Shown here piece by piece: positions 1 through 7,061 of a stretch of 11,883 bases of DNA. The position numbers and the translations under genes are program-made. Numbering within the stretch: the first letter of the stretch is position 1; each line of letters opens with the position of its first letter. The stretch lies in the NCBI GenBank assembly GCA_013298205.1, contig JAAFJZ010000034.1:1-11883 (forward strand), read 5' to 3'. The notes under the pieces were generated by a model. The model saw only the letters and a program-made list of their open reading frames with translations, did not search any database and was not told the DNA's origin. The stretch comes from Cytophagales bacterium. Its GTDB lineage: Bacteria; Bacteroidota; Bacteroidia; Cytophagales; UBA9547.

Positions 1-569
1 TTCAAGTCCACCTGCTTGACTTCATTTGTTGCAAAACCTGTTTTGTATTTATCATAAACCAAAATTTTGCAGCCAAAACCTTTAAGCCTTTTGGCTACGG
101 CTTCACCCATATTTCCATAACCGATTATGCCCACTTTTAAAGCTGAAAGTTCACGAGCTCTATTAGGTTCTCTTTCATAAACTCCAGATCTCATTTGCGA
201 ATCTGCGGCTACGATTTTATTGAGCAATGCTAAAATTAGACCCAAAGTATGGTCTCCAACTGCGTCTTTATTGGCTTCCGAAGCATTATAAAGCTTTATA
301 TTCAGTTTTTTACAAGCCTCTTCATCTACCAAATCCATTCCAGCCCCTGCTCGAGCAATCACTTTTAAATTTGTGGCTTTAGCCAAAAAATCTTCATCCA
401 CAAGTGTTTTGCTCCGAATTACCAAAGCCTCATACAAATGAATTTTGCTTAAAATTTCATCTCTCTTGATGGCAGGAAAGTAGTCAATCTCAAATTGCTC
501 TTTTGGCAACATTAAAAATAGCACAGGATGTATTTCATCTACGATTAGGCATTTGAATGTTTTATTCAT
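1..569 (-). CDS. D-isomer-specific 2-hydroxyacid dehydrogenase, phosphoglycerate dehydrogenase-like (partial, C-terminus beyond window)
   Basis: Reading leftward from the ATG at 569-567 gives 189 complete codons with no stop, still open at position 1. Seen: an N-terminal substrate-domain start (CLIVDEIHP, residues 7-15), VIRSKT (50-55), ARAGAGMD (72-79) and a Rossmann nucleotide loop GYGNMG (150-155), followed by an acidic residue at the end of the next strand (YDK, D173), as expected for NAD rather than NADP. These are hallmarks of the family that oxidises D-2-hydroxyacids and includes SerA, the 3-phosphoglycerate dehydrogenase of serine synthesis. The catalytic Arg, Glu and His lie in the missing C-terminal half, so activity cannot be checked. 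The start is set by translational coupling: its ATG shares one base with the upstream bshB1 stop (TAATG). A SerA role is plausible but other hydroxyacid dehydrogenases have the same fold, so no symbol is given. Confidence 0.88.
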   Translation of the reverse strand, partial: MNKTFKCLIVDEIHPVLFLMLPKEQFEIDYFPAIKRDEILSKIHLYEALVIRSKTLVDEDFLAKATNLKVIARAGAGMDLVDEEACKKLNIKLYNASEANKDAVGDHTLGLILALLNKIVAADSQMRSGVYEREPNRARELSALKVGIIGYGNMGEAVAKRLKGFGCKILVYDKYKTGFATNEVKQVDL

Positions 570-1291
570 TAGATTAGGCTAAAGATATTTTGTACACCTA
601 ACGTTCTTTCACATAAAAACCCTTCTCCGTATTTCACGCCTATTAAATGCCCCATTTCCTTTGCTCTCGATTCTAGATATTCCATAAAAAGTGGTGTAGA
701 AATATAAGTTTGCTCTTCTCTTGAGTTTTTGTCATAAAACTGAGAAGAAAAAGATTGGATAGCAGCTAATTTAAGCTCCCAAAAATCTGAAATATCTACA
801 ACAAAATCGGGTTTATGCCATCTGTCTTGTATGTATTGGTACAAATTTTTAGGTCTCCAGGCTTCTTGAGAATCATTGCTCTCATCTTTTGTGCTAATTT
901 TCACAAGACCAGAAAGAAAACAACTGTCTCTTAACAAAGAATAAGCCGCTCCATGATCGGGATGCCTATCAGAAAAATTATTGGCAATTACAATTTCAGG
1001 CTGGTATTTTCTTATGGCTTGTATGACTTTAAGCTTATTTTCCTCGCTACTGTCTATAAATCCGTCTCGTAAGCCTAAATTTTCACGGGTACTAAGTCCT
1101 AAAACTTTAGAAGATTTGGCTACTTCAGATTTTCTTATCTCCACAGAACCCCTTGTGCCCATTTCGCCTAGTGTTAAATCGACTATTCCTACTCTTTTTC
1201 CCTCTCTTACCGATTTGGCTATTAAGCCACTACAAGCTAGCTCTGCATCGTCTGGATGGGCTGCAAAAACAAGTAAGTCAAGTTTATTCAT
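569..1291 (-). CDS. bshB1: Bacillithiol biosynthesis deacetylase BshB1 (LmbE/PIG-L family)
   Basis: A 240-residue cytoplasmic protein of the usual length for BshB1. Visible motifs are AAHPDDAE (residues 10-17), GEMGTRG (42-48) and HPDH (110-113); in the LmbE/PIG-L family H12, D15 and H113 are the expected zinc ligands and D14 the catalytic base. The family removes the acetyl group from N-acetylglucosaminyl-malate, the second step of bacillithiol synthesis, before cysteine is added by BshC. The GEMGTRG segment and overall colinearity favour BshB1 over other LmbE-type deacetylases (for example mycothiol MshB). The stop overlaps the ATG of the following dehydrogenase, so the two are probably one transcript. 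The gene begins about 30 nt beyond the hairpin that follows the tRNA-Cys. A weak -7-like TACATTTT (1307-1300) precedes it, so its promoter is uncertain. No clear Shine-Dalgarno is seen, which is common in Bacteroidota. Confidence 0.93.
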   Translation of the reverse strand: MNKLDLLVFAAHPDDAELACSGLIAKSVREGKRVGIVDLTLGEMGTRGSVEIRKSEVAKSSKVLGLSTRENLGLRDGFIDSSEENKLKVIQAIRKYQPEIVIANNFSDRHPDHGAAYSLLRDSCFLSGLVKISTKDESNDSQEAWRPKNLYQYIQDRWHKPDFVVDISDFWELKLAAIQSFSSQFYDKNSREEQTYISTPLFMEYLESRAKEMGHLIGVKYGEGFLCERTLGVQNIFSLI

Positions 1292-1322
1292 AGTTATAGA
1301 AAATGTAGGGTTGCCATAAAAT

Positions 1323-1350
1323 ACAAAAAGCTACTTTCGTAGCTTTTTGT
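1323..1350 (-). terminator. Rho-independent terminator after rpsA / tRNA-Cys
   Basis: A perfect 12-bp inverted repeat, ACAAAAAGCTAC and GTAGCTTTTTGT, encloses a four-base loop that reads GAAA on the minus strand (a GNRA-type tetraloop). The 3' arm contains a T run and continues into TATTTTATGG. It starts 2 nt after the tRNA-Cys 3' end and would end the rpsA-tRNA transcript. The near-symmetric A/T flanks could also stop plus-strand transcription, although no plus-strand gene converges here. Confidence 0.85.
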
Positions 1351-1351
1351 G

Positions 1352-1422
1352 AGGTCGCGTCCAGATTCGAACTGGAGTAGAAGCTTTTGCAGAGCTTTGC
1401 CTAGCCGCTCGGCCACGCGACC
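1352..1422 (-). tRNA. tRNA-Cys (anticodon GCA)
   Basis: A 71-nt cloverleaf can be drawn by hand on the minus strand. The acceptor stem is GGTCGCG/CGCGACC, the D stem GCC/GGC and the anticodon stem AAGCT/AGCTT with loop CTGCAAA. The T stem is TCCAG/CTGGA with loop TTCGAAT. The anticodon GCA (plus-strand bases 1388-1390) reads Cys codons, and the discriminator is U (position 1352), the known identity base of bacterial tRNA-Cys. The 3' CCA is not encoded and must be added afterwards. It lies 14 nt downstream of the rpsA stop and directly before a strong terminator, so it is probably processed from the rpsA transcript. Confidence 0.96.
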
Positions 1423-1436
1423 AATCTCCTTAGAAA

Positions 1437-3275
1437 TTAGTCTTCTTTTTTAGCTTTCGCTTTTTTAGAAGTTTCAGGGCTATTCATTTGCTCTTTTAAG
1501 TTAGAAAGCACTTCATTGTCTCCTAACGTAGTAGGTTTTACTTCGGTTTCTACTTTTTTGGCTTTTTTAGTTTCGCCTCCTTTTTTTGGACCTGCTGCTC
1601 CAGCTGGGGTTTCTTTTTTCTCTTCTTCTTGGTAGGTCGCAAAGTGAGAAAGAATAATTTTTCTTTCATCTTTAGCAAATTCTACTACTTTGAATGTAAG
1701 GTTTTCTCCTACTTCTGCTGCTTTACCATCTTCTTTGATGATATTTTTAGAACTAGAAAATCCTTCGATACCATAAGGAAGCTCTAATGTAGCACTTTTA
1801 TCCGTTTTTTGAACTACTGTACATTGGTGGTTAGAACCTACATAGAATACAGTTTCAAATGTATCCCAAGGGTTTTCTTCCAATTGTTTGTGTCCTAAAG
1901 CCAATCTTTTGTTTTCTACATCAAGCTCAAGTACGATTACATCAATACTTTCGCCTAATTTTATAAACTCAGATGGATGTTTGATTTTTTTAGTCCAAGA
2001 TAAATCTGAAACGTGAATCAAACCATCTATACCTTCTTCTAATTCTACGAAAAGACCGAAGTTGGTTAAGTTTCTCACCACACCAGAATGTTTAGTTCCT
2101 ATTGCGTATTTATCGAATGTTTTACTATTTGTCCAAGGATCTTCTGTAAGTTGTTTGATACCAAGCGACATTTTATGTTCGTCTTTATCAAGTGTAAGAA
2201 CTACAGCTTCGATTTCGTCACCTACTTTGATAAAATCTTGTGGGTTGCGTAAATGCTGACTCCAAGACATTTCAGAAACGTGAATCAAACCTTCGATTCC
2301 GGTTACGATTTCTAAGAATGCACCGTAATCGGCAACGTTTACGATTTTTCCTTTGATTTTAGAACCTACTGCTGTTCCTTCTGGAAGTGCTTCCCAAGGA
2401 TGAGGCGTCAGTTGTTTCATACCAAGTGAAATTCTTTTTTTCTCTTCATCAAAATCAAGTACAACCACATTGATTTTTTGATCCAATGAAAGGATTTCAT
2501 CTGGACGATTGATTCTACCCCAAGAAATATCCGTAATGTGAAGAAGACCATCTACACCACCCAAATCTACGAATACACCGAAATTTGTAATGTTTTTGAT
2601 GACACCTTCAAGCACTTGACCTTTTTCTAGGTTGTTTAGAATCACAACTTTTTGATCTTCAATATCTTTTTCGATCAATACTTTGTGTGAAACGACTACG
2701 TTATCGTTAGTATAGTTGATTTTCACAACTTTTACTTCCATAACTTTACCTACATAGATATCAAAATCTCTGATAGGTTTCACATCAATTTGAGAACCTG
2801 GTAAGAAAGCTTCAACGCTGAATAAATCAACGATTAAACCACCTTTTGTTCTGCGTTTTACTAATGCTTCTACAATAATATCTTCATCAAGTGCTCTTTG
2901 GATATTTTTCCAAGCACTTACTAATTTTGCTTTTTTACGAGAAAGCACAAGCTGACCAGAACGATCTTCTTTTGTTTCTACAAATACATCTATTACATCA
3001 CCTATTTTGATGTTTGGGGTATCTCTAAATTCTGAGATTGTAACCAAACCATCAGATTTGAAGCCAATATTTACGATTACCTCTCTATTTGAGATTCCTA
3101 CGATTGTGCCTGATAATACTTCACCTTCTTTCATTTCAGAGATGGTATTTTCATACATTTCCGAAATAGAATTTTTTTCTACTTTAGAATACCCTGAACC
3201 GATACCTGTGCTAGAAATTATATCCCAATCAAAGTTTTCTAAGCCTTCTTTTTCGCTTAAGTCGTTGTAAGCCAT
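1437..3275 (-). CDS. rpsA: 30S ribosomal protein S1
   Basis: A 612-residue protein with six consecutive S1/OB-fold RNA-binding repeats, at about residues 51-118, 131-200, 218-289, 303-376, 392-465 and 479-545. Repeats 3-5 are the most canonical, each with a variant of NFGxFV, G(I/V)(D/E)GL(I/L)H(V/I)(S/T)(D/E) and LG(M/I/H)KQL. Repeats 1, 2 and 6 are more divergent, as usual in S1. A charged N-terminal extension (1-50) and a Lys/Glu-rich, low-complexity tail (546-612) flank them. S1 binds mRNA on the 30S subunit and promotes initiation on mRNAs with weak Shine-Dalgarno sequences, which are the norm in this phylum. The ATG at 3275 is preceded by an A/T-rich leader without an SD. A TAnnTTTG promoter box lies about 76 nt upstream, and a tRNA-Cys and a terminator follow the stop. 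Confidence 0.97.
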   Translation of the reverse strand: MAYNDLSEKEGLENFDWDIISSTGIGSGYSKVEKNSISEMYENTISEMKEGEVLSGTIVGISNREVIVNIGFKSDGLVTISEFRDTPNIKIGDVIDVFVETKEDRSGQLVLSRKKAKLVSAWKNIQRALDEDIIVEALVKRRTKGGLIVDLFSVEAFLPGSQIDVKPIRDFDIYVGKVMEVKVVKINYTNDNVVVSHKVLIEKDIEDQKVVILNNLEKGQVLEGVIKNITNFGVFVDLGGVDGLLHITDISWGRINRPDEILSLDQKINVVVLDFDEEKKRISLGMKQLTPHPWEALPEGTAVGSKIKGKIVNVADYGAFLEIVTGIEGLIHVSEMSWSQHLRNPQDFIKVGDEIEAVVLTLDKDEHKMSLGIKQLTEDPWTNSKTFDKYAIGTKHSGVVRNLTNFGLFVELEEGIDGLIHVSDLSWTKKIKHPSEFIKLGESIDVIVLELDVENKRLALGHKQLEENPWDTFETVFYVGSNHQCTVVQKTDKSATLELPYGIEGFSSSKNIIKEDGKAAEVGENLTFKVVEFAKDERKIILSHFATYQEEEKKETPAGAAGPKKGGETKKAKKVETEVKPTTLGDNEVLSNLKEQMNSPETSKKAKAKKED

Positions 3276-3350
3276 TATAAAATTGTTCTTTTTTTACATT
3301 CAAATACGAACATCTATTTGAAAATTTAATTAATTTTTATTTTCGAGGTG

Positions 3351-3384
3351 CAAAGGTAATATTATATTCTAAAAAATTGGCAAA
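3351..3384 (-). promoter_or_regulatory. Bacteroidota-type promoter of rpsA
   Basis: On the minus strand TACCTTTG (3358-3351) fits the phylum's -7 consensus TAnnTTTG exactly. A TTTG at 3384-3381 could serve as the -33 element, but the 22-nt spacing is slightly longer than usual. Transcription would start near 3345 and give a leader of roughly 70 nt. The -7 box is a direct sequence match; its use is inferred. Confidence 0.55.
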
Positions 3385-3431
3385 AAATTTATTTTAAATT
3401 TTTTTGATTGAATTGATTAAATGTAAAAGTT

Positions 3432-4436
3432 CTAAAATCCGATAGATTTTAAGTTTAAGCCTGTTTTTTCTGCTAAACCAAACATTAAGTTCATGTTTTG
3501 AACGGCTTGTCCTGACGCACCTTTGAGCAGATTGTCTATCTCACTAACAATTAGCAATTTATCTTCGTGTTTTTCAAGATAAATGATGCATTTATTGGTG
3601 TTGATTACTTGTTTGAGATGGATATTCTCCTTGCTCACAAAGACAAACGGACTTTGGGCATAGTATTTTTGAAAAATAGCTATAACTTCTTCAAAGCTTG
3701 CTTCGGTTTGAAGAACGGAATTCGCAATAATGCCTCTGGTAAAATCGCCTCTGTAAGGAATAAAATTAATAGCTGGAATTTTGTTATCAGAAGCCTGTAC
3801 CAAGGATTCGCTTATCTCTCCCAGATGTTGGTGGGTAAAAGCTTTGTAAACTGACAAATTATTGCTTCTCCAACTAAAATGTGTAGTTTCGGTAGCTTGT
3901 TGCCCGGCACCAGTGGAGCCAGTGAGGGCGGTCAAATTTACTTCATTTTTTAGCATTTTATTGGCTGCTAAAGGAAGTAAACCGAGCTGAATGCAAGTGG
4001 CAAAACAACCTGGATTGGCAATATATTGAGCGTTTTTTATTTTTTCTTTGTTGAGTTCTGGTAAGCCATACACAAAATCAAAGACTTTATTTTCTAAGCT
4101 CAATTTTGCATTGGCTTTAAGTCTGAAATCTTGGCTTAAATCTATGATTTTGAAAGTATGATTTGCGAAAAAAGAAGAATGGCTAAGTAAAAACTTTTTG
4201 CTATCACCATGACCCAAGCAAAGAAAAAGTACATCTATTTGGGGATTTAATTCATCAGTAAAAATCAAATCTGAATCCCCAAAAATATCTGAATGTACTT
4301 TCCAAATAGGATTGCCAGCATTGCTTTTGCTATTTACAAAAACGATATCTACTTCAGCATGATAGATTAAAATTCTAAGTAATTCCCCACCTGTGTAGCC
4401 TGCTCCTCCTACAATTCCTACTTTTATTTTGCTCAT
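3432..4436 (-). CDS. argC: N-acyl-gamma-glutamyl-phosphate reductase
   Basis: A 334-residue ArgC. The N-terminal NADP-binding loop is VGIVGGAGYTGGELLR (residues 6-21). The catalytic cysteine C144 sits in NPGCFATC (141-148), GSTGAGQQ (173-180) follows, and HQHLGEI (202-208) holds the conserved active-site histidine. The C-terminal KGASGQAVQNMN (305-316) is a further family signature. The enzyme reduces the gamma-glutamyl-phosphate intermediate to the semialdehyde in arginine (ornithine) synthesis. In several Bacteroidota the blocking group is succinyl instead of acetyl; the sequence alone does not decide this, so 'N-acyl' is used. The start is 1 nt after the argG stop (TAA-A-ATG), which indicates a coupled argG-argC operon. 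It is the last gene of that unit, and the next gene, rpsA, has its own promoter. No GC-rich terminator is seen after the TAG stop. Confidence 0.96.
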   Translation of the reverse strand: MSKIKVGIVGGAGYTGGELLRILIYHAEVDIVFVNSKSNAGNPIWKVHSDIFGDSDLIFTDELNPQIDVLFLCLGHGDSKKFLLSHSSFFANHTFKIIDLSQDFRLKANAKLSLENKVFDFVYGLPELNKEKIKNAQYIANPGCFATCIQLGLLPLAANKMLKNEVNLTALTGSTGAGQQATETTHFSWRSNNLSVYKAFTHQHLGEISESLVQASDNKIPAINFIPYRGDFTRGIIANSVLQTEASFEEVIAIFQKYYAQSPFVFVSKENIHLKQVINTNKCIIYLEKHEDKLLIVSEIDNLLKGASGQAVQNMNLMFGLAEKTGLNLKSIGF

Positions 4437-4437
4437 T

Positions 4438-5631
4438 TTACGCTTCTTTATCGTTTACAAGTGCATGAAACATGGCTTGATTTGCCAATATTTTAGAAAA
4501 GCCTCTTACATCTTCTCCACTCCAAGCTCTATTCATCTCGCCATAGGTTCCAAATTTGGAAGACATCATATCATTCGGAGATTGAATGCCCAAAACATGG
4601 AAACGATAAGGAGCTAGGTATAAGTTCACTTCTCCATTTACACTTTCTTGGGTATCTTCCAAAAATTTCTCTATGTTTCTCATCACCGGTTCTAGGTATT
4701 GACCTTCGTGAAGCAAAGTTCCGTACCAGTTTGCCAATTGCTCTTTCCAATACAGTTGCCACTTGGTAAGTACGTGTTTTTCAAGTGCATGATGCGCCTT
4801 AATTATCATCAAGGCAGCCGGAGCTTCAAATCCTACACGTCCTTTTATGCCGATTATCGTGTCTCCTACATGAATATCTCTGCCTATGGCGTAAGTTCTG
4901 CCTATTTCATTTACGGCTTCAATTACCGCAATTGGGCTCATTTCTTTGCCATTTAAGCTACAAGGTTCTCCCTTTTTGAATCCAATTTTTATTTGTGAAG
5001 CATCATGATTTGTAAGCTGACTTGGAAAAGCTGATTCAGGTAAATATCCGTCAGAAACCAAGGTTTCTTTTCCACCTACCGAAGTACCCCAAATCCCTTT
5101 ATTAATAGAATATTGCGCTTTGCTCCAATCCCTTACTACGCCTTTTGCCTTCAAATAACTTATTTCATTTTCTCTTGAAAGTTTATTATCGCGAATAGGG
5201 GTTATGATTTCAATTCCGGGTAAAAGAATATGAAACACCAAATCAAATCGAACCTGATCGTTTCCTGCTCCCGTGCTTCCATGTGCTACCGCATTGGCAC
5301 CGATTTCTTTCGCATATTCAGCCACTGCAAGAGCCTGAAACATACGCTCAGCACTTACTGAAAGCGGATAGGTATTATTTTTTAAGATATTGCCAAATAT
5401 CATATACTTTATACAGTCTTTGTAATAAAGTGGTACTTGATGTACGCATTTATGTTTGCTTACACCCAGTTCAAAAGCTTTTTTTTCTATGTCAATTAGC
5501 TCATCTGGCGTAAAACCACCCGTATCTACGATAACGGTGTGTACTTCATAACCCAAATCTTCTGATAAATATTTTACACAATATGTGGTATCAAGACCTC
5601 CACTAAAAGCTAAGACTAATTTCTTTTTCAT
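4438..5631 (-). CDS. argG: Argininosuccinate synthase
   Basis: A 397-residue ArgG, close to the usual ~400. The N-terminal PP-loop AFSGGLDTT (residues 8-16) binds ATP. HGSTGAGNDQVRF (117-129) corresponds to the family's citrulline/aspartate-binding segment, and YSINKGIWG (174-182) to the conserved 'S-x-N/D...WG' region. It joins citrulline and aspartate with ATP cleavage to give argininosuccinate, the penultimate step of arginine synthesis, in the cytoplasm. It heads a two-gene unit with argC (1-nt gap). A TAnnTTTG -7 box ends about 20 nt before the ATG, giving a very short leader. No attenuator-like peptide or ArgR-type box could be recognised with confidence. Confidence 0.97.
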   Translation of the reverse strand: MKKKLVLAFSGGLDTTYCVKYLSEDLGYEVHTVIVDTGGFTPDELIDIEKKAFELGVSKHKCVHQVPLYYKDCIKYMIFGNILKNNTYPLSVSAERMFQALAVAEYAKEIGANAVAHGSTGAGNDQVRFDLVFHILLPGIEIITPIRDNKLSRENEISYLKAKGVVRDWSKAQYSINKGIWGTSVGGKETLVSDGYLPESAFPSQLTNHDASQIKIGFKKGEPCSLNGKEMSPIAVIEAVNEIGRTYAIGRDIHVGDTIIGIKGRVGFEAPAALMIIKAHHALEKHVLTKWQLYWKEQLANWYGTLLHEGQYLEPVMRNIEKFLEDTQESVNGEVNLYLAPYRFHVLGIQSPNDMMSSKFGTYGEMNRAWSGEDVRGFSKILANQAMFHALVNDKEA

Positions 5632-5650
5632 TTCAATTTCTAATTTTTGG

Positions 5651-5658
5651 CAAAGATA
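5651..5658 (-). promoter_or_regulatory. Promoter -7 box of argG-argC
   Basis: TATCTTTG on the minus strand matches the Bacteroidota -7 consensus TAnnTTTG. A TTTG occurs 15 nt further upstream (5677-5674), which is short for a -33 element, so only the -7 box is claimed. The leader would be about 10-15 nt. Confidence 0.55.
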
Positions 5659-5725
5659 AATTTCAATTTGCTACAAATAAAACATTATTTGGTTTAAAGA
5701 ATCTGAATAATGGTCTTGTTGTAAG

Positions 5726-5766
5726 AAATACGAATGCTTTAATCTAAACTAGGTCCGTTCGTATTT
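5726..5766. repeat. 9-bp inverted repeat between gldB and argG
   Basis: AAATACGAA (5726-5734) and its exact reverse complement TTCGTATTT (5758-5766) are separated by 23 nt. The right arm starts 3 nt downstream of the gldB stop codon. As RNA it would be a weak stem with a large loop and only a broken T run (TATTTCTT on the minus strand), so it is at best a poor gldB terminator. It could instead be an operator or chance. Confidence 0.4.
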
Positions 5767-5769
5767 TCT

Positions 5770-6765
5770 CTACGGTCTATAAGCAGATTCATTGAATATC
5801 TTTTTAGCATCTGTGTTTTTCATCATTTCGGGCAATGTAACCGATTTTTGGTTGCTATACGCTTTTACAATTTGCCAGCCCAGCCATCTGCCAATTCTGC
5901 CTGGGCATTTATTGCCAATTTCTCCAGTATAAGGTCTTTCGCCTATAAATTTATTGACGGTAAAATGATTGGTTTCAAAAAAGAGTTTGTTTTTTACAAA
6001 ATATTCCCAGACAATTTTTTTATGAAATTCGGTATCCAAGAGTTGTTTGCTAGAATAGCCAATAATCAAGCTATCGTGCGTGCAAGGCATCATTTTTTCG
6101 GTAAAATAATAGGCTTTTCCATAATGAAGCATTTCAGCAAGTAAGGAATTATCTAAAAGTTCGCTTTTGTTGTATTTGTCTGAAAGTAGTAGTATGATTG
6201 AGCTAGCGATATATTCTTTTCTGAATCTTTTGAATAAATAATCGGGAATATCGGGTCTGTAACTTGAAGAATCGCCTAAGAAATAATCTAAGCCAATTAC
6301 AATTAAACTATCTGATACATATAAATCTGTACCAAATCCGCTTACCAAAGTATAAATTTGAGGGGCTTTAAAATCTGGGAATTCGCTTTTTATTCTTCCA
6401 AAAGCTTGGTTGAGTTCAGATTCTAAAAAGTCAAGATTTGCAAATGTTTTTTCTACATCATTATTCAAAGTGTCAAGGTTGGGGTCGTGTGCGAGTTTGA
6501 AGATTGAATTTACTACGATAGAGTCGTGTGGGTAATCTTTTCTGCGCAAAAAAACATTTGAAAAAGTATGGTATTGGTCTAGAAATATTTGGGTTTCGGC
6601 TTTGTTTTTTAGTTGTGGAATGATTTTTTCTAATCGAATAAATTCTATTTTTTTCTCAGAATACAATCCGATTTCTTTCACATAATCACATCGATTTTTA
6701 GGTTTGCAGAAAACTAAATTTAGGATTATAAACACATAAATTGTATTAATAATTTTTTTTTTCAT
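5770..6765 (-). CDS. gldB: Gliding motility lipoprotein GldB
   Basis: A 331-residue protein with a short Lys-start hydrophobic signal (residues 1-19) and C20 in LVFC, read here as a lipoprotein attachment site. Phe at -1 is atypical for a lipobox. Recognised by family features recalled from GldB: VIGLDYFLG in the middle (about 156-164), LLAEMLHYGKAYYFT (about 208-222), D-SLIIGYSS (about 231-239), W-EYFV, FIGERPYTGE, and the strongly conserved PGRIGRWLGWQIV (about 286-298) with a C-terminal IF-ES-YRP. GldB was defined in Flavobacterium as needed for gliding and is a component of the gliding/T9SS gene set; its biochemical role is not established. It stands alone here, divergent from a giant secreted protein and 138 nt upstream of argG, which has its own -7 box. 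No gldC is adjacent. Confidence 0.9.
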   Translation of the reverse strand: MKKKIINTIYVFIILNLVFCKPKNRCDYVKEIGLYSEKKIEFIRLEKIIPQLKNKAETQIFLDQYHTFSNVFLRRKDYPHDSIVVNSIFKLAHDPNLDTLNNDVEKTFANLDFLESELNQAFGRIKSEFPDFKAPQIYTLVSGFGTDLYVSDSLIVIGLDYFLGDSSSYRPDIPDYLFKRFRKEYIASSIILLLSDKYNKSELLDNSLLAEMLHYGKAYYFTEKMMPCTHDSLIIGYSSKQLLDTEFHKKIVWEYFVKNKLFFETNHFTVNKFIGERPYTGEIGNKCPGRIGRWLGWQIVKAYSNQKSVTLPEMMKNTDAKKIFNESAYRP

Positions 6766-7061
6766 AAAATTGTATTGCTAATTGGTTTTTTAAAATTATT
6801 TAATTTGTTTTTATAATTTAACATTTTCATAGATTTAATGTTTTTCGTCTAAAAAACTATTAGTTTCATCTAAATAATTGTTAATACATTGTTACTATTG
6901 TTAAATTGCATGAATAAAATGATTCAAACGTTAAAAATACATTGCAAATGTAATTCATCAAGTTGCAAGAAAAATATTATAATTAATTAAATTTACTAAA
7001 ATTTCTCAATCTCAATCCTAAAATTTAAAAAAGATTATTTCTTTCTTTCTTAAGTAAAAAT
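6766..7061. other. AT-rich divergent intergenic region between gldB and the giant lectin-like gene
   Basis: 296 bp with no convincing gene. Seen: a perfect palindrome AAACTA-T-TAGTTT (6854-6866), three ATTGTTA direct repeats (6877-6883, 6888-6894, 6897-6903), a minus-strand TACATTTG (6952-6945) matching the -7 consensus, and a 26-codon frame (6910-6990) of doubtful status. No TAnnTTTG match was found on the plus strand, so the promoter of the giant gene is not identified. Confidence 0.6.
6945..6952 (-). promoter_or_regulatory. Possible -7 box for gldB
   Basis: TACATTTG on the minus strand matches TAnnTTTG. No good -33 element is placed upstream, and the implied gldB leader would be about 170 nt, so this is a weak candidate. 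Confidence 0.25.

Noticed and set aside
1300..1307. TACATTTT as the bshB1 promoter -7 box
   Set aside because: It matches TAnnTTTG at all but the last base, and the nearest upstream TTTG is only 16 nt away inside the terminator arm. It is too weak to list as a promoter.
981..1319. Plus-strand 112-codon frame over bshB1
   Set aside because: It is antisense to bshB1, whose motifs are clear, and has no recognisable features of its own.
3381..3406. A/T-only inverted repeat (CAAAAAATTTA ... TAAATTTTTTTG) downstream of argC as a terminator
   Set aside because: The stem has almost no G/C pairs and has a one-base mismatch in arm length. It also overlaps the presumed -33 region of rpsA, so it is more likely AT-rich promoter DNA.
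4571..4956. Overlapping frames within argG on both strands
   Set aside because: argG is intact and fully colinear with its family; these frames are shadows.
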